Both the position numbers and the translations under genes were made by a program. A stretch of 64,000 bases of DNA. It comes from Paroedura picta. Taxonomy: Eukaryota; Chordata; Lepidosauria; Squamata; Gekkonidae. How positions within the stretch are numbered: position 1 is the stretch's first letter; each line of letters begins with the position of its first letter. Of this stretch, positions 1-10,478 are shown piece by piece. The notes beneath the pieces were generated by a model. It made no database searches and had not been told where the DNA came from. It worked only from the letters and a program-made list of their open reading frames with translations. The stretch covers positions 15,434,501-15,498,500 of the forward strand of contig NC_135384.1 in assembly GCF_049243985.1 (NCBI RefSeq). Reading direction: 5' to 3'.

Positions 1-73
1 CAGGGAGTTGGAATAGATGACCCAGGACGTCCCTTCCATTTCCATAATTCTATGATTCTATTTTATGATTCAC
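1..73 (+). repeat. CR1 LINE 3' end
   Basis: The block reads 'gttggaatagatgaccca' followed by a purine/pyrimidine run and repeated 'attctatgattctat', the hallmark 3' end of amniote CR1 elements. It is cut by the left edge of the window. It lies just upstream of the first OR gene, inside what would be its 5' intron. Confidence 0.8.
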
Positions 74-74
74 T

Positions 75-228
75 ATACTCATTTCTTTTTACTGCATCTC
101 CCACCTCACTTGTCAAAGGGTTCTTTCCTTTCTTATCCTCAGGAAAGATGATTTGATCCAGCCCCGTACATTCTATTATTGTCTCCTTAAATCTTGGATT
201 TATAGGCGTTTCCTTTTCTTTTTCCAGA
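75..228 (+). other. OR upstream flank with splice acceptor
   Basis: This stretch aligns by eye with 11945-12099 upstream of the paralogue at 12100, including 'tgtcaaagggtt' and a long pyrimidine tract. It ends in 'ctttttccag' at 227, one base before the ATG. I infer the 3' end of an intron that separates a non-coding first exon from the coding exon. The first exon was not located. Confidence 0.6.
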
Positions 229-1182
229 ATGTTGACTAATAAAGAAAATATTCTACGGAATAGCACAGCACCAGTTGAATTCGTCCTCCTTGGTCTTTCT
301 GATGAGCCCAACTTGCAAAGTATAATGTTTTCTACTTTTCTAGTCATCTATATCATCATTCTGGCAGGAAATTCCATCATCATTCTCCTCACATTGGTTG
401 ATCCTGCCCTTCACACACCCATGTATTTCTTCCTGAGAAACCTGTCCTTCCTGGAGATTTGTTACACATCAGTCAATATCCCTAAGATGCTTGAGAATCT
501 TCGGTCTGGGAACAAGACCATCTCCTTTCTAGGTTGTGCTGTACAGACCTACTTTACATTCTTTCTTGGTGGCTCTGAATGTTTCCTGTTGGCCTCAATG
601 GCCTATGATCGCTATGTTGCCATTTGTAAGCCTCTCCACTACCCTGTCCTCATGAACAGGAACATGTGTGTGGGTCTAGCTGCAGCATCTTGGTTAAGTG
701 GGTTTTTTATGTCCTTTGGTCACACCAGTATGGTGTTTACCATGTCCTTTTGTGGCTCCAATGAGATTGACCACTTCTTTTGTGACATCCCCCCATTATT
801 GAAATTGGCTTGTGGGGATACATCCAGGACTGAAATTGCTGTGTTTGTAGTTGCTATGATTTTTATAACTTTCCCATTCTTCCTAATCTTACTGTCATAT
901 GCTGGTATCATTGCCACCATTCTGGGAATTTCTTCTGCTGAAGGTAGGAAAAAGACCTTTTCCACTTGCTCTTCACATCTCATTGTGGTAACCTTATTTT
1001 ATGGTTCTGGATGCATTATATACTTGAAACCCAATTCTACATATTCACCTACTACTGATAAATATCTGTCACTTTTCTACACTGTTTTTAGCCCCATATT
1101 GAATCCTATCATATACAGCTTGCGGAATAAAGAAGTTATAGATGCCTTTAAAAGAGTTTGGGAAAGAAAAGCTTTTACATGA
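229..1182 (+). CDS. olfactory receptor, class II, family 10-like
   Basis: A complete 317-residue seven-helix receptor that would bind odorants at the ciliary membrane of olfactory neurons and signal through Golf. An N-glycosylation site (NST) lies near residue 11, LHTPMYFFL follows helix 1, MAYDRYVAIC ends helix 3, the three cysteines of extracellular loop 2 are present (FCG, FFCD, LAC), KTFSTCSSHL opens helix 6 and NPIIYSLRN closes helix 7. The ATG at 229 follows a splice acceptor by one base, which fixes the start. It is about 87% identical by eye to the gene at 12100. The family 10-like call rests on the helix 2 motif LSFLEICYTSV and is tentative. No exact orthologue can be named. Confidence 0.95.
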   Translation: MLTNKENILRNSTAPVEFVLLGLSDEPNLQSIMFSTFLVIYIIILAGNSIIILLTLVDPALHTPMYFFLRNLSFLEICYTSVNIPKMLENLRSGNKTISFLGCAVQTYFTFFLGGSECFLLASMAYDRYVAICKPLHYPVLMNRNMCVGLAAASWLSGFFMSFGHTSMVFTMSFCGSNEIDHFFCDIPPLLKLACGDTSRTEIAVFVVAMIFITFPFFLILLSYAGIIATILGISSAEGRKKTFSTCSSHLIVVTLFYGSGCIIYLKPNSTYSPTTDKYLSLFYTVFSPILNPIIYSLRNKEVIDAFKRVWERKAFT

Positions 1183-1221
1183 TCGTAGTACCTGAGCTTC
1201 CAACATGAGGTGTAGTACTTT

Positions 1222-1330
1222 CAAGTAGAGTCCAGTAGCATCTTTAAGACCAACAAAGTTTTATTCAAGGTGTGAGCTTTCGAGTGCAAGCACTCTTCCT
1301 CAGACTATGATCTGACGTCATGAGCGCTGT
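1222..1330 (-). mobile_element. Penelope-like element terminal fragment
   Basis: On the minus strand this reads a CTGAGGA box, a GC stem, GAAAGCTCAC, CCTTGAATAAA and then 'ttggtcttaaagatgctac'. The same module recurs at 30781, 30992, 31984 and 39305. It resembles terminal repeats of vertebrate Penelope-like retroelements (the turtle type ends in a similar AATAAATTTGTTAG string). Family assignment is from memory of those consensus sequences. Confidence 0.55.
1278..1303 (-). ncRNA. hammerhead-ribozyme-like core
   Basis: On the minus strand CTGAGGA (matching the hammerhead box CUGANGA) is followed by a self-complementary stem-loop GAGTGC-TT-GCACTC and then GAAA. These are the two conserved core boxes around stem II of a hammerhead ribozyme. 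Penelope-like elements are known to carry such motifs at their ends. Stems I and III were not modelled, and activity is unknown. Confidence 0.5.
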
Positions 1331-2120
1331 ATACTGGCAACACACCCGGCCCACGGGCTGCTGGAGCAGTGGCGTCTGCCTCCATCCAGCCCTTGGCAGG
1401 CGTCAACAAGCGGCCATGGTAAGTCTCAGCTGCTTTTTAGTAGAAGCATGATTGAGTGAGAGTGGGCAGAAAAGCTAGGTGGACTTCACCTACAGTTCTC
1501 AACACATTATTATGCTGACACCTGATTACTCTTAGTACAACTTGGCAATTGGTTGAAAAATTATGGAAAGGAACTAAACAGATGAGTACTCTATACTTTC
1601 TTGGAACTACAGCTGGAAATTGAAATCCCAAATCAATTAATTAAAAAGTTTAAATTATGCAACGTCCACTTTGTGAATGTTTCTTATTGCAATGTACATT
1701 TTATTTTATATTTTAAAATGTAACTTGCTAGCATTTTTTCTCCCATCAATTTTCTTGGGTACCCTCCCATTGCATTTATTAATTATATCATCTTATACAC
1801 AAACATTTGTGTGCATGGTAGCTTTAGAATGTCTGTTAAATACATCCCTTTTTCATATCTAAATAGAGAGAAGAGTAGGTCTCTACTTGTATCCCCTATG
1901 CTCTATACACACCTGTCTGACTGCCTGCAGATACAAGCAAAACTTTATCGCTGCAATAATGTTGGGATGGTAGGTGAATTTCCTCCAAGCCAGGCTGGAT
2001 TCTGGAGATTTTTGGTACCAGAAATGCACTTACACACATGTCCTGTGACACTTGTATATTCAGTGCTGGGGAATTTGCTTAGCAAGAGATGGTAACGTAG
2101 CAAAATGGATCATTTGCCAA
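1331..2120. other. intergenic, mostly unassigned
   Basis: A short GC-richer piece (about 1340-1420) adjoins the Penelope end. The rest is AT-rich with no recognisable coding signal. The part at 1860-1975 is repeated at 3540-3645 ('tgcctgcagatacaagcaaa' in both), so it is a local duplication or an unnamed repeat. Confidence 0.4.
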
Positions 2121-2942
2121 TGTTTACGAGGTGATTACGCCCTTAAGAACTCAAGACATATACAAATTGTTATAGTAAAAATAGTAACAATCTTTATTAG
2201 AAGGAAAAGAACAAAATAGGCAAAAATATATCTAGCAAATTAGCAATCATGCCAATAGAGAAAAATACAGTGGGAAAAGAGGTTTCAATATAATTATCAA
2301 TCTAGAAGAGAGGCAGAGACCAACAACATGAACCAGCATGAAGAGTGTTTCAAATTGGTCACAAATCAGAAGACATGAGGTGGCTTTGTGAACCCACTGT
2401 TTTTATATGTTTTGGGGAGAGGGCAACATGATGTAACCCAAGTGAGCACATGAGGGAATTTTCCATAGAACAGGATGTTGGGCAATGCTCTGGCCAGATC
2501 CAGATATGAGTGCTGATGGGCTTAGATAAAGGAGTTAATGGGTCTAAGAAAGAGAACTATCATATCTCAATAGGTCTAGCTGCTGAGTTTGGGGAAGAGA
2601 TTTCCCCTGGCAGAGGGGCCAAGCATGAGTCATATGTGTGAGATAAAGGAGTTCTCCCAGGAGCCCCTGGACAAAGAGGTTTTCACCAGGACACTGAATC
2701 AGCAATACAATGGCATGGGGGAGAAGGAGGAGAGCAATACATAAGTTAGGCAGGACCTGTGATTCCTAACCTGTAGTGAAGGACAAGCTGAAGAGGGGAA
2801 CCCAAGATTATCCCCATCAGTTTCTTGTCAGGTTTTTAAAGGGTCTGGCTTTGGCACAAGCCTAGACTATTGAGCAGTACTATTGGTTGTGGGGAAAGAA
2901 CAGTATGCCATCCTCAGAGGCAGGAGTCCTGCCATACATAAC
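2121..2942 (-). repeat. LTR-like repeat fossil (unconfirmed)
   Basis: On the minus strand the block begins TGTTATG and ends GTAAACA, with an AATAAA signal in a 3' part that aligns with 31690-31840 and 39060-39190 ('gagttcttaaaggcataatc' type). TG...CA ends and a poly(A) signal suggest an LTR, but no convincing target-site duplication was found and no internal genes adjoin it. Old and broken if real. Confidence 0.35.
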
Positions 2943-2959
2943 AGTGGGGAGGATCATTT

Positions 2960-3066
2960 GGGCATGAAATTGGGGTCACTATTGATAGGCAGGTAGTTAT
3001 GAGCTCCTGCATTGTGCTGGACTAGATGTCCCTGGTGGTCCCTTCCAACTCTATGATTCTATGATT
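2960..3066 (+). repeat. CR1 LINE 3' end
   Basis: 'ctggactagatgtccctgg' followed by 'ccaactctatgattctatga' marks a short, 5'-truncated CR1 copy. Confidence 0.8.
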
Positions 3067-4254
3067 TCAACATATCAACAACATAGTTCACAAAATCAGG
3101 CCTTATGCTAATTTAGTATTCAAGCCCCATGATATGGTGCAGTTTTTTTTTTTTTTTGATAGCTAGTGGTAATCTGGTGCTTAGAAATGCCCACCAAGAA
3201 CATTCTGCTGGGAACCATGGTAAATTGTTCCATTTGGGACTCATTCAGGCACATACATGCTCCCATCCATCCATTGAAACAGAAAGCATAAACAAGATGT
3301 AAAGATTAAGTAATATTCATTGCTCCCAGTCATTCTCAATATCATAAATTGCTGCACTAAAATCAGTTATGTTAACCTATAGTTCCAGTTTATATTTGTA
3401 GAATACTGCTGCTAAAAACCTAAATGCAGAATAACTGGAAATGTTGAAAACCCTGAAACAAAGAATATATATTTTGCAGGAAAAATTGCAAAAAAAAAAG
3501 AGCTGATAGGAACTCATGTAATATCTCCTTTTTTTCTTACCTGAAAAAAGGAGTATATGTCTCTGCCTGTATCCCCTGCGATCTATGCAAACCTGCCTGC
3601 CTGCCTGCAGATACAAGCAAAGCATTATTCCTGCAGTGTTATACTTATTCCTTGTTGCCATTTACATGAATTTCTCCCATACTTCATCAATAGATTAAAC
3701 GGTGATAGCTGGAAAATGTTATACTTTAATACAAAGCTAAGTTTAGTAAAGGCTGATTTTGTATTTGACAGTTCACAATACTCAAGATATATCCAGAAAT
3801 CATAGGCGTACAGTCTATATACTCTAGCTCATAGTAGTTCATGATAGGCTGGATACACCCACTCAATCTTGCCCAATGCCTTTGCTTTTAACTACAGCTC
3901 CTGTCGAATATGGCTATTGTCCATGCTAGGCATAAATTCCACAGCATACATATTTTGTGTGGTCAAAGGGAACCCTCCTTTCCTTTTCATAAGCACAAGA
4001 ACTGCATAGATCAAATCTACAAGAAAGAGTGATTCATGGATCAACACTATTTTCTATGGACGTGTGAATCACCACTACCATCACCCTGCTCCTGACAATG
4101 TCGTAAGTCTAATAAAGGTTTTTGGGACTATTCTCAAACATTATTACCTAGAAACCCCCCCTCAAAAAAAGAAAAGAAAAAAAGAGCACAGGTCCTGTTC
4201 TCCATTTGTTAAGGTATATTGGATAGTTTCATGATCTGAAATATCACCATATAA
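3067..4254. other. intergenic, no gene seen
   Basis: AT-rich sequence with an A-rich and a T-rich run, and the second copy of the 1860-1975 repeat at 3540-3645. No OR relic or LINE protein could be read in it. Confidence 0.4.
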
Positions 4255-5205
4255 TTAGTTAATTTGTTTGGACATATTGATTAGTTTCTTCAGAGCCTGC
4301 AGTACATCCTTATTTCTCAAACTGTATATAAAGGGGTTGAGTGCAGGAGTGATGACTATGTAAAACACAGAGGCCATTTTGCTATTGACCATTGAAGTGC
4401 TGGATTTGGGGCTTAGATACATGGAAATGACGGCTCCAAAAAAGAGGGTAACCACTGCCAGGTGGGAAGAGCAAGTGGAAATGGCCTTACGTCTTCCCAC
4501 ATTTGAGTGGCTGACAAGGATGGTGTAGAGAATACGAGCATAAGACAAAAGTATCAATAGAAGGGGTAAAATTAAAGTGAACACACAGGAAATGAACATG
4601 CACATCTTGGCTTGGTGTATTCCTGCATTAGCAGCTCTTATCATGGCTGGCATTTCACAGAGAAAATGATCTATACTGTTGTGGCCACCAAAGGATAGCT
4701 TCAAAGTGATAGCAGTATTGATGAATGCAAAAAAGAAGCCACCAGCCCAAGAAGCAGTGGTCATCGCAATGCATGCTTGTTTGTTTATGATGATGCTGTA
4801 GTGCAGTGGAAAGCCAATGGCAATATAGCGGTCATATGACATGGCAGTGAGAATAAAACATTCTATAATTCCAAAAGAGAGGAAGAGGCAAAGTTGCACT
4901 GCACAGCGGACAAGTGGAATGGCCTTCCTCTCAGAAAGGAGGTGAGACAACATCTGGGGAACCACAGTGGATGTATAGCACACCTCCATGATGGAGAAGT
5001 TGGACAGGAAGAAATACATGGGTGTGTGAAGACGGGAGTCTGCTGTGACCAGGACAATAATGAGGAGGTTGCCAATCATGGCTGTTGTGTAAATAATTAC
5101 AAATATAACAAAAAGTACAATTTTTATCTGTGGATGGTTTGTGAGACCCACTAAGATAAATTCCATGGGCAAAGAAGTCTGATTTCCTACTTCTGACCTG
5201 TCCAT
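4255..5205 (-). CDS. olfactory receptor, class II, divergent loop 2
   Basis: A 316-residue odorant receptor. The chosen ATG at 5205 gives MDRSEVGNQTSLPMEF with an N-glycosylation site; a longer reading from 5301 would run through a likely splice acceptor ('ctgttactctttcag') five bases upstream, so it is rejected. LHTPMYFFL, MSYDRYIAI, KAISTCSSHL and NPFIYSLRN are present. Two points are odd. The cysteine ending the helix 3 motif is glycine (AIG). In extracellular loop 2 the first and third conserved cysteines are glycine and asparagine (SFGGHN, AANAG), while the middle one (FLCE) and its helix 3 partner (VRCAVQ) remain. It has no close paralogue in the window. Subfamily uncertain. Confidence 0.93.
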   Translation of the reverse strand: MDRSEVGNQTSLPMEFILVGLTNHPQIKIVLFVIFVIIYTTAMIGNLLIIVLVTADSRLHTPMYFFLSNFSIMEVCYTSTVVPQMLSHLLSERKAIPLVRCAVQLCLFLSFGIIECFILTAMSYDRYIAIGFPLHYSIIINKQACIAMTTASWAGGFFFAFINTAITLKLSFGGHNSIDHFLCEMPAMIRAANAGIHQAKMCMFISCVFTLILPLLLILLSYARILYTILVSHSNVGRRKAISTCSSHLAVVTLFFGAVISMYLSPKSSTSMVNSKMASVFYIVITPALNPFIYSLRNKDVLQALKKLINMSKQIN

Positions 5206-5599
5206 TGTACCTGAAAGAGTAACAGAATAGAAACATTCATCAACAACATGAAAGATTAATAGGACTCTCAAATATTTAACTATGGAAACGGGGCCCAACA
5301 TTCTGACATAACTACCACCCCATTTGAGGCCCTGAGCTTAGAGCCTTGAATCTCCACACCAGAAGAGCATTAGCCTAATTATATTTTCAAGCGATTAACA
5401 AGAACGGACTCGTTTTGCCACTGATGAAAACACTGCAAATAAAAACAATCTAGAAACCATTCTGGCAGAGTCCAAGTGTAAATAAAAGAGATAACAGAGT
5501 TTCCACTCTTAAACTTCTGATCTTTAATTAAGCCATTGGACAGATTCTTTCTTTCCTTTGTTGTCAGACTAAGTACAGGCATACCTGCATGAAGCTTCA
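5206..5599. other. upstream flank of OR at 4255-5205
   Basis: Contains the pyrimidine-rich splice acceptor just beyond the ATG at 5205. I see no other feature; the upstream non-coding exon should lie to the right of it. Confidence 0.4.
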
Positions 5600-6225
5600 T
5601 TACTGGACTCCTTCCAATCCACCTTCTGATGAGGCCACAGGGTGGAGTTGGTGCTGGCTGCTGTAACAGATGACCTCTGAAGGCAGCTTGACCAGGGTGG
5701 GTCGGCCCTTCTGGTACTGCTAGATCTTACCACTATGTTAGACATAGTAGATCAAGAGCTGCTAACTCATTGGCTCGCCAACGTGGGGATATGGGGGACA
5801 TCCTTACAGTGGTTGGTCTCCTTTCTTCAAGGTCAGGATCAGAAATTTGCTATCGGAGAGGAACAAGTGCGCTGCTGAGAACTCCAGTGTGGGTTTCCAC
5901 AAGGCACGATTCTCTCCACATTTTTAAAAAGATCTTATGCACCGTCTAGGCTAGCTTGTCTGGAGATATGGGCTGGGTTGTCACCAATGCATGGATGACA
6001 CCCAGATCTCTGTTAATAAGCAATCAACTGAACACTACCACTGAATCGTTTGTTGAGTGGCTTCGAGAAAGCTGCCTGAAGCTTAACCTCACTGGAGACG
6101 GAGGTCCTGTGGCTGCTGAGGAAAGGGCCATGACAACAAAGCACATCGTCCTACTCTTGACAGGGTGCAGCTTCAGGCAACACACACTGTCAGAAATTTC
6201 AGAGTGATCTTTGATGCCTCCTTAT
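5600..6225 (+). mobile_element. L2 LINE fragment (reverse transcriptase part)
   Basis: A broken reading of the L2 reverse transcriptase: an ALLDLTTMLDIVDQELL-like segment (canonical AALDLSAAFDTVDHELL), LQWLVSFLQG, then CGFPQGTILS and CLKLN. These follow the L2 order. Old, with several frame breaks. Confidence 0.7.
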
Positions 6226-6234
6226 CTATTTATT

Positions 6235-6472
6235 ATCTACTAGAGTAACATGCCAGGTGTTTCTCCACCTTTCTTTTCCTCTCCCCACAACAGATACCCT
6301 GTGATGCAGGTGAGGCTGAGAGAGCCCTGATGTTACTGCACGGTCAGAACAGCTTTATCAGTGCTGTGGTGAGCCCAAGGTCACCCAGCTGGTTGCATGT
6401 GGAGGAGCGTGGAATCAAACCCAGCTCGCCAGATTAGAAGTCCGCACTCCTAACCACTACACCAAGCTGAAA
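6235..6472 (-). repeat. tRNA-derived SINE
   Basis: Minus-strand copy of the commonest SINE here. In + orientation its end reads 'cgcactcctaaccactacac', the complement of the tRNA-like A box/B box head, with the 'cccaaggtcacccagctgg' core before it. Confidence 0.8.
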
Positions 6473-6971
6473 AGAACAATAGAGACCAGTTAGGTCACAT
6501 AATGTTTTATCCCATCATTCTTTACAACTGATTCACATGGACATTTTCTGGATAAGCTTGGGTTAATCTGTATTATATCCTGCGCAACCCCAGGTATTAA
6601 AGTACTGCCTATTCAGAGGGCTGGATCCAGATTTGACTTGCCATGGTTCTAACAGAACTTCCCTACCTTCCCCTCCAACCTTGCAAACCATGGAAGGCTT
6701 CTGACCTTCCAAGAGGGTCACCTGCTATCCACCTGAAATTCCTGAACTTTAATTAAGGATTGACTTGACACCAGGCATTCAGTAAATTCTAACATTCATT
6801 TTACTTCATTCAGAAAAGGAAATATTTCACCTCTATACTCACTGGATCTTTAATTCTTCATTCTAGTTGTTTTCTTTCCTCCCGTATTTGTGGAACATCA
6901 AGTATTACTCAGGAATAGATTGATCTAATAAAGTTTTCTTGGCATGAATACTGTTGATTTCCTTTTTTTTT

Positions 6972-7240
6972 TTTTTACAAAAGAAGAAGAGTTGGGTTTT
7001 AGACCCCACTTTTGGCTACCTGAAGGAGTCTCAAAGCAGCTTACAATTGCCTTTCCTTCCTCTTCCCAAAACAGACACCTGCTGAGGTAGGTGGAGCTGA
7101 GAGAAATGGTTCTGCAAGAACAGCTCTAAAAGGACTTTGACTAACCCAAGGCTACCTAGCTGGCTGCAAGTGGAAGAGCAGGGAATCAAACCAAGCTTTC
7201 CAGATCAGAAGCTGCCACTCTTAACCACTCCACCAAGCAA
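6972..7240 (-). repeat. tRNA-derived SINE
   Basis: Same family as 6235-6472, nearly full length: it starts with the 3' tail 'aagaagaagagttgggtttt', continues through 'ggagtctcaaagcagctta', and ends with the tRNA-like head ('cttaaccactccaccaagc'). Confidence 0.8.
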
Positions 7241-7244
7241 AATT

Positions 7245-8090
7245 ATTCCACAGGTATAATACTGCTCCCCGGGCCAATGGAATAATACTTTGCTCAAAAA
7301 TCTTCCCTGATAAGTTGGAATCTGAGAAACCTCACATCAGAACCCAGGAAATAAGGATTCTATTTATGATCTAATGTCGTCCCTGAGATTTACTTAATTA
7401 ATACACACAGGAATGTTTGCTGGGATTCATAAATTCTGAGTACATTTCTGCAGGGACATGTAACATCACCATTAATGCCTTTGGAAATCACAAGAGAGTG
7501 CATCCTTCAATTGGGTGCACTATTACTGAAGGTGGAGCAAAAGTGAATATTTGGGAACACTGTGCTGTCCTTTTCAAGTACACAAGGACTGCATCCATAC
7601 ATTATTGGATATGCAGTGTTGTTGCACTGAAAAAAAAATCATTAGAAAATGGCTTGTAATGTCCATCAGGATAATCCACTTTTATTGCAATAATAGTGCA
7701 ATATCCAATGATACAGCCTCCAGATCAACCAGGTTCCATTGATTTTCATGGATACCTACACTAGTTACATAGGAATGCATGTATAAGTAAATATAAGAAA
7801 GTGAAGGCAAGAAAGTTTAAAACATTTTCATATAGAAATTGCAGCCCTGCTCTTTTGCTCAGAACTTCATCTGCCAAGAAAGCTATTATTAAAAAGTAAT
7901 TATTAGGGGTGACTCAGAGTAAGATGTCTGTTCGCAGTTCTTGTCCAACCCTCTGATTCTATATCAGGCTCCTGTATGCTCAGATGTGGGGATTTGGATT
8001 GTTAATTACCCCCTTATCCTCACAGGATTACCTTTCAGTTCTAGACAAATTTACAAAGGACTTCTCCAGCCTCTCCCTTCCTCTGTTTGC
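7245..8090 (+). repeat. duplicated OR-flank block
   Basis: Two parts recur elsewhere: 7245-7460 aligns with 23260-23470 ('gaacccaggaaa', 'tgctgggattcat') and 7835-8090 aligns with 20700-21100 ('caggctcctgtatgctcaga'). A third stretch near 7505-7560 resembles 16010-16070. I infer remnants of old segmental duplication of OR upstream DNA, in a different order from the other copy. Confidence 0.55.
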
Positions 8091-8589
8091 CTTGCAGGGG
8101 GACATTATCCATACCTCTATAAGGTCACTCGCAACCATCTCTTTGGCATAAACTTGGCCACAACTGTTATTAATAACAGAGCCTTTGAGCAGCATGGGGT
8201 GAAGGATATGGCCCTCTTGTGGTCAGTCTACTGCAAGATAGTCATATTATGTCAGCAGGTGATGTCCAGTGAGCCCGCCTGAAATCCCAGGTCCCCAGTG
8301 GCCTGCTGAGCAACAGGGGAGTGGCTGATGGTTGGGAACTTGAAATGCATCATCCCCTGCTGGATTCCTGCACAGGCTCTTATGTAGGCAATCTCAAATG
8401 TGTAGGCAAGCATGCAGGCTTGGCCTACCCCACAAACGGATCAACCCCACACTCCAAGGTCACCTAGTCCATGGAGCTATTGCCCATATAGCAACTTAAA
8501 TGGGGAGTACTCCATAGATGCCTGGGGAGGGGAGTCTGTTAAAACCACACACACCATGAAACACAAGATCAGCAACAATATCCCCCCAT
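8091..8589. other. intergenic, no gene seen
   Basis: No repeat family or protein could be read. Short open frames here have no recognisable domain. Confidence 0.35.
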
Positions 8590-8830
8590 GTCTCACGCAA
8601 TCTGATGTTCTAGTGTAATCTCAGGAGGGGCCCCTGATCTTCCCAGCTCTGGCCTCAACCAAGAACCTAGTGGAAGAGCTCTCCAGCAGATTTGCACCTG
8701 TAGATTGAAGGGCCCTGTGGGAGGAGATAAGGTGACAAAGCAGTGCCTCAGATAGGTGGGGCCCAAACCTGACAACATAGGTTCTCAAGAGAAGGGTTGT
8801 TGTCTTGAAGTGCTTACAGGTGTGGGTCAT
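8590..8830 (-). mobile_element. L2 LINE 3' fragment
   Basis: On the minus strand GLGPTYLRHC and ALQSTGANLLE match the C-terminal end of L2 ORF2 (GLGPxYLRDxL, then ALRSxxxxLL). Frame-broken and old. The same motif reads GLGPTHLRDYL in the + strand L2 at 23.5-24.2 kb. Confidence 0.6.
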
Positions 8831-8879
8831 CTTGTAGATTTTCCTGAATGGTTTTGCTGGTGTCTCCCTCAACATCTTT

Positions 8880-9780
8880 TCTTGATGCATCACTCACCAG
8901 TCTGGGACAATTAACTTCCTGACTGCCCTCCATGACCTTGTGTAAGACCCCTGGAAACTTGGAAGCACCTCACCCCAACAGGGTCACATACAACAATTAG
9001 ACCACAATCTTATATTTGCCATCAGTGACAGGGGTCAGCCAATGGGAGGCTCCATCCTTCAACTTATTAATCAAGACTCAAGAGCAAATTCCCAGTTGAT
9101 ACCCTAGGGCCCTAAACATCTAGTGGTAAGTATCTGGAATGATTTATGACCTGCCTAATATTTCCTCCTTCAAGACATCATAATTGGCATAATGTTCCTT
9201 GGTCAGGTCTTTCAGTGCTTATTGTACCTCACTAGTCAAGTATGGTCCTATGATGAAGAATGATTGCTCCCAGGGCCACTTAACCACTTCTGTCCTCTCA
9301 GATGCTTCCAGAAAGGCTTCAATGTCATCTTCTGGGTTCAATTTAGCCAGGGAGGGCCACAGGACCCTGTTCTTTGGAGTACCCCAACCTGAGCTGCCTC
9401 AAGTTCTTTCTAGCCTCTCCACAGCTTTCTGAAAGTCCCTGATAATGTGCTCTTAAGATGCTGGTTGCCAATCCATTACCTTCTTCAATTGCTGGGACTG
9501 ATTGTCCATCAGCCACTGGCTGGACTGTGAAAAATCAATTTTGGGTTCACCCATCCTGGCTCATTCTATCATGGAGTCACCCAAAGAGCTGCTTGAGGCT
9601 GCTGTGATTTCCCCTTCCATCACCACCAGGAAGCCTTGGGTCACTATGGTCTATAATTTGTCCAGCTGGGTGAGCAAGGAATACAAGGCAAAGCCCATGA
9701 GATTTAAGATAAGGCTTTGTTGCCCACGTTCTCCACCAGTGTCACTAGAAAGTTGAGGTCCCTTAGAAACCCAGTTTTCA
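8880..9780 (-). mobile_element. Ty3/Gypsy gag fossil with SCAN-like domain
   Basis: On the minus strand short pieces such as EDDIEAFLE, GPYLTSEVQ and YDVLKEEIL match the gag/SCAN-like domain of Gmr1-type Ty3/Gypsy elements. The copy is broken in several places and clearly old. No LTR, protease or polymerase was recognised next to it. An alternative is a relic of a host SCAN-domain gene, but no zinc fingers are seen. Confidence 0.5.
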
Positions 9781-10224
9781 CCCATCACTAAATACACAAA
9801 CAATTCTCAAAGAAACCACCTAAACCAAGACTGCCAGTCACATTGGAATGCATCTGTAATGAATCTCCCAGTGACAGAGGTGTCTGCTAAACTGCAACCC
9901 CATTAAAGCTGTTCAAAAATTCCTGCATACCACATGTAGTCATAATGCAGTTCTTGTGTGCAGATACCGCTGTCATGAAATGAGCCAGCTAAGTATAAGA
10001 GGCCTGCCCAGGGTAGAGTCCCTTGCCAGCAAAATGTAAGTGGCCCAAAACTGCTTGCAGTTATTTTAATGTTCCTTTTCCCTATTTATGACTTCTATCA
10101 GCATCCATTTTAGAGCTACCATTTTTTTTCACAGGGAGGCTAGAAGCTTCCAGTAAAATTCCTACGTATGTTAACCAAGTCTTTGCCTTGGAAGAACATC
10201 TGGAAGAACATCTGGAAGAAGTTC
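9781..10224. other. intergenic, unassigned
   Basis: Nothing recognisable except the doubled 'gaagaacatctg' near 10190-10215. Confidence 0.3.
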
Positions 10225-10478
10225 CTGATGGAGTGGTTTCTCAGTGGAGCAAGCTTCCTCGGGAGGTGGTGGGTTCTCCATCTTTGGAAATTTTTAAACA
10301 GAGGCTGTATAGCTATCTGACTGAGAGGCTGATATTGTGAAGGTTTAAGAAGGTGGCAGGTTACAGTGGATGGGCAATATTGTTGTGAGTGTCCTGCATT
10401 GTGCAGGGGTTTGGACTAGATGACATAGGAGTTCCCTTCCAACTCTATTTTTCTATGATTCTATGATTCTATGATTAA
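10225..10478 (+). mobile_element. CR1 LINE 3' fragment
   Basis: Encodes the end of CR1 ORF2 (WSKLPREVVGSPSLEIFKQRL-like, broken up) followed by the 3' UTR 'ggtttggactagatgacat' and a tail of three 'tatgattc' units. 5'-truncated. Confidence 0.85.

Noticed and set aside
2107-2960. Ten-base direct repeat 'ggatcatttg' near both ends of the LTR-like block as its target duplication
   Set aside because: Too long for an LTR element and not adjacent to the TG and CA ends; probably chance.
4863-5236. Frames antisense or out of frame to the OR at 4255
   Set aside because: Shadows of the real coding frame; no independent support.
5206-5301. Longer N-terminus for the OR at 4255
   Set aside because: Would run through a strong splice acceptor and adds a leader not seen in ORs; MDRSEVGNQT at 5205 fits the family.
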